From Thermoplasmata archaeon (GTDB taxonomy: Archaea; Thermoplasmatota; Thermoplasmata; Lutacidiplasmatales; UBA184): a stretch of DNA of 5,750 nucleotides. The position numbers and the translations under genes were made by a program. Positions 1-5,231 of the stretch are shown here, in pieces (the first letter of the stretch is position 1; each line of letters opens with the position of its first letter). The stretch is from contig JASHVP010000178.1 of NCBI GenBank assembly GCA_030044475.1, positions 1 through 5,750 of the forward strand. The letters run 5' to 3'. Under the pieces are notes generated by a model. It had not been told where the DNA came from, did not search any database, and worked only from the letters and a program-made list of their open reading frames with translations.

Positions 1-2112
1 CCCCGGACCCGCCGCGGCGGTGGCTCCGACGGGGCTTGCGACCGGGGCCGCGACGAGGGCCGTCGGGGTTCCCGCCATCGGGAGCCGCCGTCCGACCGGC
101 GGCGCGCGCCGAGCGGCCCAGCGTCCGGCGACCCAGTGGCGGACGTCCGCGAGGTAGAGGTTCCCGTACGGGCAGACGTTGGCACAGCTGCCGACCCCGC
201 AGCACTTCGCGCTCCGGAACTCGCCCTTCTGGCGGAAATGCCCGGGCATGTCCGTCAGCCCGACGGGGCACGCCTTCGCGCAGTCGAGCGTCGTGCACGA
301 CCGGCAGACGGACTTGTCCTTCACCTTCAGCTTGAAGAATCCGACCCGCGAGAAGGCGGCCGAGATCTGGCCGGTGTAGCACCAGCCCATGGTGACGCAG
401 TTGTAGTTTCCCGCGTAGGGGATCGTCACGAAGAGGACGTACCAGAGGACGCTGAACGACAGGACGAACAGGAAGACGGACGGGTCGGCCCCGCCGACCG
501 TGACGTTGAGGATCCCGCGGGTATCGAGGTAGGAGAGGATCGAGGTACCGCCGAGCGCGACCAGGACGACGGCCGTCGTGACGCTGTACGCGGCCGAGAA
601 CCGGCTCGAGAGGAACTTCCGGGCCACGGGCGAGCTGCGGTTGAAGCTCTTCATCGCGTCGATCGTCGTTCCCTGGTACATGAGCGGGGCCGTGCAGAAG
701 ACCGAGCAGACGACCCGGCGGCCGAACAGGATCGTGAACGCTGCGAAGATCGCGTAGGTCGCGAGCAAGACCCCGAAGACGCCGACCGCCAGCGGCGCGG
801 AGCCGATCCCCATCGACCATCCGAGCACGGGGACCGTGGCCGGGTTCGAGGCCCCCGGCCAGTTCGGAAAGAGGACGCCGTAGTACAGGCTCGGATAGAA
901 GACCGCGAACGCCGCGTAGCAGCCCATCATCAGCCCGAGCCGGACCCGGAGCTCCCGGCCCTTCGCCTCGCGCATCTTGAACGCGACGAGCGCCCCCATC
1001 TCGATCCCCATCATGGCGAGGAAGCCGGTCGTCGCGACGGTGTTCGCGAAGAAGTAGAACCCGTTCGAGACCGCGTCGGCGAGCACCACCGGGAGCGGTC
1101 CCGAGAGGGTCAGCGTGGGGAAGGCGGCGAGGTAGCTCGACGCCTGGAACTCGGCCGACAGAAGACCGCCCATGAACAGTTCCGCGACGAACACCCAGAA
1201 GAGGACCTGGAACGTCCAGAACGGGGCCAGTTGCCAGGAGACGTCGCCCGGCGCGGAGAACCGCTCGCGGGCGACCACCGCGCCGAAGAAGAGGACCATC
1301 TCCGCGACGACCGCGGCGGCGAACAGCAGGTCCGTTCCGTAGACGACCCACAGCAGCAGCCCGGCCATCATGACACCGTAGACGGCGAGGAGACGGACCA
1401 GGTACCGCGCGAATCCGCGCGTGAGCGTCGGGTGCCGGTAGAGGTACTCCATCAGGTAGACGAACAGGACGATCATCGCCCCGCTGCCGGCGAGGACCGA
1501 GACGACCACCCACCCCGACGCGGCCAGCACCGGCGGCGAGAGGGCCATGATCGCGGATTGCCCGAGCAGCACGACCCGGACCGGCGCGGCGAGGAGATGC
1601 CGGAGCAGGAGCGTGGTCAGGACCATCTCGGCGGCCATCGTGAAGACGAACCAGGGCGAGACGACGACGTTCGCGAGGACGTCGACCGCCCCCGTCAGGC
1701 CACTCCCGAGGCCGGGGGCGAGTGTGCCGGCCGCCAGCCCGAAGACCCACCCCATCAACAGCTCGTTCAGGAGGACCAACCCGATCACGACGGCGACAAA
1801 GGCCCCCCGCGGCGCCGGGACGGTCCCCGGAGACGGGCGGCTCCGCGCCTCGCGCAGGAACCCGCGAAAGACGACGAGGACGCTCACGGACATCAGGGCG
1901 CTGCCGACCCACAGGCCGTCGATGAATCCGGTGAGTCCCGGTTGCCCGTAGTAGACGAGGGCACCCCCGAGCATCCCGGCCATCATCAGCAGCAGGAACA
2001 CGACCACGCTCTGCCGGAGCGGCGTCCGGCTGTCGGCGGCCCACTTCACGATGACAGCGGTGAGCGCCGCCATCCCACCGGCGAGCCCCGCCAGGACGGC
2101 GTCCGTCAGCAT
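1..2112 (-). CDS. Polytopic membrane protein with NapH/NosR/CcoG-like C-terminal [4Fe-4S] ferredoxin segment (3' end beyond window)
   Basis: The frame is open from ATG at 2112 to base 1 (704 codons) with no stop, so the C-terminus is missing. About 14 hydrophobic helices span residues 5-566. The last part resembles the membrane polyferredoxins NapH, NosR and CcoG: RRVVCSVFC (Cys469, Cys473) at a helix end, WCYTGQ (Cys578), then two ferredoxin motifs, Cys603/606/611/615-Pro and Cys637/638/643/647-Pro. Such proteins pass electrons between the quinone pool and redox partners, with their clusters in the cytoplasm. At over 700 residues it is much longer than NapH (about 290). The first 450 residues are an extra membrane domain I do not recognise, with a Glu in at least six of its helices. 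The second half of each CxxxCP motif is degenerate. A G-rich stretch precedes the ATG, which lies 31 bases after the upstream gene's stop, so the two are probably co-transcribed. The FeS/membrane class is secure; the substrate is unknown. Confidence 0.85.
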   Translation of the reverse strand, partial: MLTDAVLAGLAGGMAALTAVIVKWAADSRTPLRQSVVVFLLLMMAGMLGGALVYYGQPGLTGFIDGLWVGSALMSVSVLVVFRGFLREARSRPSPGTVPAPRGAFVAVVIGLVLLNELLMGWVFGLAAGTLAPGLGSGLTGAVDVLANVVVSPWFVFTMAAEMVLTTLLLRHLLAAPVRVVLLGQSAIMALSPPVLAASGWVVVSVLAGSGAMIVLFVYLMEYLYRHPTLTRGFARYLVRLLAVYGVMMAGLLLWVVYGTDLLFAAAVVAEMVLFFGAVVARERFSAPGDVSWQLAPFWTFQVLFWVFVAELFMGGLLSAEFQASSYLAAFPTLTLSGPLPVVLADAVSNGFYFFANTVATTGFLAMMGIEMGALVAFKMREAKGRELRVRLGLMMGCYAAFAVFYPSLYYGVLFPNWPGASNPATVPVLGWSMGIGSAPLAVGVFGVLLATYAIFAAFTILFGRRVVCSVFCTAPLMYQGTTIDAMKSFNRSSPVARKFLSSRFSAAYSVTTAVVLVALGGTSILSYLDTRGILNVTVGGADPSVFLFVLSFSVLWYVLFVTIPYAGNYNCVTMGWCYTGQISAAFSRVGFFKLKVKDKSVCRSCTTLDCAKACPVGLTDMPGHFRQKGEFRSAKCCGVGSCANVCPYGNLYLADVRHWVAGRWAARRAPPVGRRLPMAGTPTALVAAPVASPVGATAAAGPG

Positions 2113-2143
2113 CGACGCCCCCCGCCCCGGCTCTCGAGCACGG

Positions 2144-3589
2144 TCACGTTCCCGAGGATGGGTTCGGCGCCGCGGCCCCCGTCGCCGGCGTTCCGTCCGG
2201 CCGGGAGCTCCCCTGAGCGGGATCGGTCACGGGGGCGTCGATCGGACCCACGGTCCAGAGCAGCGGCTCGGTCGCCCGCTCCGGCGCGAGCACCGCCCAG
2301 AGCGTGAACCCCCCCACCACCAGGTAGCCGAGCCCCCAGCGGACGAGGGCGACGACGCCGAGTCGCCCGGCCGGCGGGATCGCCCCCCACGCCGCGGGCG
2401 CTCCGAGTCCCCCGAGCACCTCGTTCCAGAACGCGTCGACGCCCGCCGAGGCCAGCGGCGACGGAACCCAGATCAGGAGGGCGATCGCGCCGACGCCGAG
2501 CAAGGACAAGGTCGCGTACCCCAATCCCGCCCGACCCCACCGGGGGATCGCCACCGCCAGACCCGCGGCTCCGGCGAGGAGGACGACGGGGACGAGCCAG
2601 GACCCCGCGATCGCCAACACGATCACGGCCGCGGTCAGCCCGACGAACCCCCCGATCTCGAGGAGGGCGATCCCCCAGGCTCCCGGCGCCCGCCGCGCGG
2701 CGGTGAGCCACCGGGACGTCCCGACGGGGAAGAACGCCGCCACGACCGCGAACGTCCCGACGAGCTCGCGTTCGAACACCCAGCGGAACCACCAACCCGC
2801 GCCCGCCGTCGACGGGTTCTGCGTCGTCCAGTCGGCGATCGCGCTGAGGCACCAGAGGACCCCACCGACGAGCAGGGCGAGGCGGAGGAGGCCGCCCAGG
2901 AGGAACCGGAGGTCGTATCGAGCCGGTCGCCGGGCGGCGCCGGGGATCGGCTCGAGTCCGTAGAGCCCCCCGTAGACGAACAGGAGCAGCTCCTGAGCGA
3001 GCAGAGCGACCCACACCACGACCATCTGGAAGACGCCCAGGTACCAGTTGCTCAGCAGGAGCGCGGAGACCGTCGTACCGGTCGCCGCGGCCACGAGACC
3101 CACGCCCGCCGTCGCGACGGTGGTCGTCGAGCAGCACGCCCCCAGCGTGACCAAGCTGATCATGGCGGGCGTGAGCCCGGTCGCCGTCCCGAACGCCCCG
3201 GAGGGGCGGGATCCGGTAAACGCCGGGCGGAGCAACCGAAGGACCAGGAAGAACGCCGTGGCCATCCCGTACCCGACGCCGATCGCCACGACCGCCATCG
3301 TGAATCCCGCGAAGAACGGAACGGTCAGCACGCCCCACGGTCCGCCGACCACGAGGGCCGGGAAGTTCCAGGCCCCCGTTCCCGGACCCCCGCTCCAGAT
3401 CACCTCCGCGAACTCGGAGAGGTGACTCGGCGAGAGGATCAGCATGCCGGACCAGAGCATGGCGCCCAGGGCGTACACGAGGCCGAAAAACACGGCCGCC
3501 GATCGGCCACCCGACCGGCGCAAAAACCGCCGGACGGTCCCGAGCGTGAGCAGGTCGACCGGGTCGACGGCGAAGGCCGGTTCCGGCAC
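2144..3589 (-). CDS. Polytopic membrane protein with an intramembrane Cys-Cys motif, function unknown
   Basis: This 481-residue protein starts at GTG (3589) and ends at TGA (2146-2144). The start is favoured because a TTAAG box is centred about 26 bases upstream, which suits a leaderless archaeal mRNA, and because the N-terminus is short, charged and cytoplasmic-looking before the first helix (about 31-53). Further hydrophobic segments lie near 76-120, 140-168, 172-207, 228-252, 275-290, 305-345, 357-376 and 407-433, giving roughly 9-11 helices. The most distinctive stretch is TPAMISLVTLGACCSTT, with adjacent Cys152-Cys153 in a small-residue-rich helix; it could hold a metal or a disulfide. 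The tail after 440 is Pro/Ala/Ser/Thr-rich and probably disordered. It leads the operon with the FeS membrane protein 31 bases downstream, which suggests a joint membrane complex. I do not recognise the family. Coding status is supported by the strongly membrane-like composition and the promoter. Confidence 0.85.
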   Translation of the reverse strand: MPEPAFAVDPVDLLTLGTVRRFLRRSGGRSAAVFFGLVYALGAMLWSGMLILSPSHLSEFAEVIWSGGPGTGAWNFPALVVGGPWGVLTVPFFAGFTMAVVAIGVGYGMATAFFLVLRLLRPAFTGSRPSGAFGTATGLTPAMISLVTLGACCSTTTVATAGVGLVAAATGTTVSALLLSNWYLGVFQMVVVWVALLAQELLLFVYGGLYGLEPIPGAARRPARYDLRFLLGGLLRLALLVGGVLWCLSAIADWTTQNPSTAGAGWWFRWVFERELVGTFAVVAAFFPVGTSRWLTAARRAPGAWGIALLEIGGFVGLTAAVIVLAIAGSWLVPVVLLAGAAGLAVAIPRWGRAGLGYATLSLLGVGAIALLIWVPSPLASAGVDAFWNEVLGGLGAPAAWGAIPPAGRLGVVALVRWGLGYLVVGGFTLWAVLAPERATEPLLWTVGPIDAPVTDPAQGSSRPDGTPATGAAAPNPSSGT

Positions 3590-3612
3590 GTCCCGGCGAA
3601 CCCGGTGTAGGA

Positions 3613-3618
3613 CTTAAG
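3613..3618 (-). promoter_or_regulatory. TATA-like box for the minus-strand membrane operon
   Basis: CTTAAG is an AT-rich island in very G+C-rich DNA. Its centre is about 26-27 bases before the GTG at 3589, the usual archaeal TATA-to-start-site distance, so transcription probably begins at or next to the start codon (leaderless mRNA). I see no convincing purine-rich BRE beside it. The hexamer is palindromic, so it could also be read toward the plus strand, but no well-supported gene start follows there. Confidence 0.55.
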
Positions 3619-3693
3619 AGGTGTTCGTCCGGACGACCGGGAACCGCCGTCCGGAGCGCCGGACGGACCCCGTTCTCGCGCCCTCCGCCACCG

Positions 3694-3701
3694 TGATTAA
3701 G
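3694..3701 (+). promoter_or_regulatory. TATA-like box for the barrel-protein gene
   Basis: TGATTAAG stands out in G+C-rich sequence, with its centre about 34 bases before ATG 3732. A start site 25-27 bases downstream would give a 5' leader of fewer than about 10 bases. It shares TTAAG with the boxes of the divergent membrane operon and the tRNA gene. Confidence 0.5.
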
Positions 3702-3717
3702 CCCGGGCCGGCTCGAC

Positions 3718-3723
3718 GGGAGG
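3718..3723 (+). promoter_or_regulatory. Possible Shine-Dalgarno sequence for ATG 3732
   Basis: GGGAGG ends 8 bases before ATG 3732, a good spacing for pairing with the archaeal 16S rRNA 3' end, and it supports ATG 3732 over the upstream GTG at 3621. The TATA-like box at 3694-3701 predicts a start site near 3724. In that case this motif would lie outside the mRNA and be coincidental. Confidence 0.35.
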
Positions 3724-3731
3724 GCCGGGCG

Positions 3732-4700
3732 ATGTCGACCGCGGAGGGCCGGACGCTCGAGTGGCTGCTCGAGGAGGAGGAGCCGTCGATTCGGTACCGG
3801 ACCCTGACCGACCTGCTGGGCCGACCTCCCACGGACCCGGAGGTGCGGCGCGCGCGTTCGGAGATCCCCCAGCGCGGATGGGCGGCGGGGATCCTGGCGG
3901 CCCAACGTCCCGACGGACGGTGGACCGACTCGGCGCGCCTCTACACTCCGAAGTACCACAGCACGAACTGGATGCTCCTCCTGCTCGCCGAGCTCGGGCT
4001 CCGCCGAGACGACCGTCGGATCGCGGTCGCGTGCGGCGGCTGGACCCAGTCGCTGCAGGGTCCCGATGGAGGGTTCTCTCCGACGGAGGGAGGCGTCAGC
4101 CACCTGTGCACGACCGGCAACGCGGTCCGCGCGCTGCTCCAGTTCGGGTACGAGTCGGACCCCCGGGTGCGGAAGGGACTCCGTTGGATGATCGACCGCC
4201 AGGCCAAGTTGGGCGGGTGGTCGTGCTTCGGCAGCGGCCGGAACCTCGATTCGTGGGAGCCGCTGAGCGCGTTCGCCGCCTACCCCCGCCCGAAGTGGGA
4301 CGCGGATCTGACGGAGGCGGTCGGCCGCGGGGCCGAATTCTTCCTGAGCCGAGAACTCCATCTTCAAGGCGCCCACTACGAGCCGTGGTACCGGTTCCAC
4401 TCGCCGGTCCACTACTACTACGACCTCCTGGTCGGTCTCGACGTCCTCACCGCCCTCGGCTACGGGTCCGACCGGCGGTTGCGGCACGCCATCGAGGTCG
4501 TCGAGCGCAAGCGGGGACGCGACGGCCGCTGGCGGCTCGACGCGGTGCACCCCGATGTCGAGGGGCCGATCCGGGCGTGGATGGACGCCCATCCGAAGCA
4601 GGCGCCGACCCCGTTCGCGCTCGAAACCGTCGGACGGCCGAGCAAGCGGATCACGCTGACGGCGATGGTCGCCCTCGCGCGGGCGCACGGAACCATCTGA
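3732..4700 (+). CDS. Prenyltransferase/squalene-cyclase-type alpha/alpha-barrel repeat protein
   Basis: The protein has 322 residues, with ATG at 3732 and TGA at 4698-4700. It opens with a helical segment (EWLLEEEEPSIRYRTLTDLLG, here split at residues 9-30) typical of archaeal and bacterial proteins of the prenyltransferase/terpene-cyclase repeat superfamily. QW-like repeats follow: QRPDGRW (58-64), QGPDGGF (109-115) and LGGWSCFG (160-167), each ending a helical hairpin. Full squalene-hopene cyclases have about 630 residues in two barrels and an acidic DxDD motif. This protein is a single barrel without DxDD, so classical squalene cyclisation is unlikely. His124, Cys126, Cys102 and Cys165 could bind metal as in the beta subunits of protein prenyltransferases, but that is inference. 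The in-frame GTG at 3621 would add 37 Arg/Pro-rich residues running across the TATA-like box, so I prefer ATG 3732. Fold assignment is firm; enzymatic role is unknown. Confidence 0.85.
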   Translation: MSTAEGRTLEWLLEEEEPSIRYRTLTDLLGRPPTDPEVRRARSEIPQRGWAAGILAAQRPDGRWTDSARLYTPKYHSTNWMLLLLAELGLRRDDRRIAVACGGWTQSLQGPDGGFSPTEGGVSHLCTTGNAVRALLQFGYESDPRVRKGLRWMIDRQAKLGGWSCFGSGRNLDSWEPLSAFAAYPRPKWDADLTEAVGRGAEFFLSRELHLQGAHYEPWYRFHSPVHYYYDLLVGLDVLTALGYGSDRRLRHAIEVVERKRGRDGRWRLDAVHPDVEGPIRAWMDAHPKQAPTPFALETVGRPSKRITLTAMVALARAHGTI

Positions 4701-4742
4701 CGCGGTCGGCGGCGAGCGGGCCGGCGGTGGCGCCCGCGGGCC

Positions 4743-4758
4743 CGAAGCAAGTATTAAG
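4743..4758 (+). promoter_or_regulatory. BRE plus TATA box of the tRNA-Ser gene
   Basis: A purine-rich CGAAGCAA (BRE-like) directly precedes GTATTAAG (TATA-like). The TATA centre lies about 30 bases before the first base of the tRNA (4785), so transcription would start a few bases upstream of, or at, the mature 5' end. It is the only strongly AT-rich patch in the 84 bases between the barrel-protein stop and the tRNA. The spacing supports an expressed tRNA gene. Confidence 0.7.
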
Positions 4759-4784
4759 GAGAGTCCGCCACGTGTCCCGGTCGC

Positions 4785-4899
4785 GCGGGGATGGCCCAGC
4801 CTGGTAAGGCGCAGGATTGCTAATCCTGTGGTGATTTCACCTCGGGGGTTCAAAGGAGGCCCGGCGCGCGCCGGACCTCGGAGATTCCCCCTCCCCGCG
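4785..4899 (+). tRNA. tRNA-Ser(GCU) interrupted by a T-loop intron
   Basis: A type II tRNA decoding AGC/AGU serine codons. Acceptor 4785-4791 (GCGGGGA) pairs perfectly with 4892-4898 (TCCCCGC), and the discriminator at 4899 is G73, as in archaeal serine tRNAs. T8 is 4792. The D-stem pairs 4794-4796 with 4808-4810, and the loop contains GG at 4803-4804. The anticodon stem 4812-4816/4824-4828 is a perfect 5 bp around loop TTGCTAA, with anticodon GCT at 4819-4821. The long variable arm has a GGTG/CACC stem at 4830-4833/4838-4841, the mark of serine or leucine tRNAs. The T-stem GGGGG (4844-4848) finds CCCCC only at 4887-4891, because 31 bases separate TTCAAA from the last T of the loop. The mature molecule would be 84 nt (4785-4854 joined to 4886-4899), with CCA not encoded. 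Everything outside the insertion is intact, so this is an intron-bearing gene rather than a pseudogene. Confidence 0.93.
4855..4885 (+). other. 31-base archaeal tRNA intron at position 59/60 with BHB junctions
   Basis: The intron folds as GAGG (4856-4859) with CCTC (4876-4879), a C4860/A4875 mismatch, then CCGGC (4861-4865) with GCCGG (4870-4874) closed by a GCGC loop. Outside it, exon TTCA (4849-4852) faces GGAG (4880-4883), followed by the GGGGG/CCCCC T-stem. This leaves two 3-base bulges, A4853-A4854|G4855 and A4884-T4885|T4886, four paired positions apart: the geometry cut by the archaeal tRNA splicing endonuclease, after the second base of each bulge. The central helix is imperfect (one G-U pair and one A/G mismatch). 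A one-base shift of both cuts (4854-4884) would give loop TTCAATT and cannot be excluded. Confidence 0.87.
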
Positions 4900-4913
4900 T
4901 CCCGCCGAGCCCG

Positions 4914-5231
4914 TCAGGGGACCGTGGCCCGGTAGACGATCCCGTCGCGCACCACGCGGACCGCCGCCCCGGTCGTCGGGAGGCGGCCGTCGACGATCGC
5001 GAGCAGCCGCACCTTGTCGGCGACCTCGACGAACGCGAGCCGGTGCGGGGCCGTCCACCCCTCCGCGGGATAGTGCAGCTCCGTCGCGACGAGGACCGTG
5101 CCGGCCGCGGGCACCGAGTACGGGGTCGGACGTCGGGACCCGCACCGCGGGCACGGACCGTCGGTCGGAAGGTACCGGAGCTGACAGTCGTCGCAGCGCG
5201 ACAGCTCGAGGTCCGGCGCGTCCCCGGTCAC
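4914..5231 (-). CDS. DUF35-family zinc-ribbon/OB-fold acyl-CoA-binding partner of thiolase
   Basis: The protein has 105 residues, with GTG at 5231 and TGA at 4916-4914. It begins with a rubredoxin-like zinc ribbon, Cys13-x2-Cys16 and Cys27-x2-Cys30, in SRCDDCQLRYLPTDGPCPRC. An OB-fold follows (about 38-105) with the family's G-x-V start of the barrel (AAGTVLVATELHY) and a closing VRVVRDGIVYRATVP strand pair. DUF35 proteins form a complex with a thiolase. In methanogen work the DUF35 subunit binds CoA and helps pass acetoacetyl-CoA to HMG-CoA synthase; other relatives serve steroid or fatty-acid degradation (ChsH2-like). Here the start codon overlaps the thiolase stop (GTGA, 5231-5228), so translation is probably coupled and the two proteins made in step. 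In-frame sequence upstream of 5231 lies inside the thiolase gene and does not look like protein of this family. The length is slightly below the usual 120-140 because the N-terminal helix is short. Confidence 0.9.
   Translation of the reverse strand: MTGDAPDLELSRCDDCQLRYLPTDGPCPRCGSRRPTPYSVPAAGTVLVATELHYPAEGWTAPHRLAFVEVADKVRLLAIVDGRLPTTGAAVRVVRDGIVYRATVP

Noticed and set aside
136..2307. A 723-codon open frame on the plus strand across the FeS membrane gene
   Set aside because: Its product is a monotonous Arg/Asp/Glu/Gly/Pro string with no domain. This is what the antisense of a G+C-rich membrane-protein gene gives, since hydrophobic codons read backward become charged ones.
2051..3610. A 519-codon plus-strand frame opposite the CC-motif membrane protein
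   Set aside because: It has the same charged, repetitive composition as other antisense shadows, and no promoter or recognisable motif.
3621..3731. Upstream GTG start giving the barrel protein 37 more residues
   Set aside because: The extension is Arg/Pro-rich, contains the TATA-like box at 3694-3701, and lies ahead of a well-spaced GGGAGG and the family-like N-terminus at ATG 3732.
4716..4737. GCGGGC/GCCCGC hairpin after the barrel-protein gene as a terminator
   Set aside because: There is no T-run after it, and a 6-bp all-G-C stem with a 10-base loop is expected by chance at this base composition.
2106..4853. A 915-codon minus-strand frame spanning two genes and part of the tRNA
   Set aside because: It is low-complexity Arg/Gly/Pro sequence, out of frame with the clear membrane gene and antisense to the barrel-protein gene. 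G+C-rich DNA lacks stops by chance.
4785..4854. Reading the tRNA as a 3'-truncated or decayed pseudogene
   Set aside because: The missing T-arm half, a perfectly complementary acceptor strand and G73 are all present 31 bases downstream, with BHB-type junctions. Decay would not preserve these.
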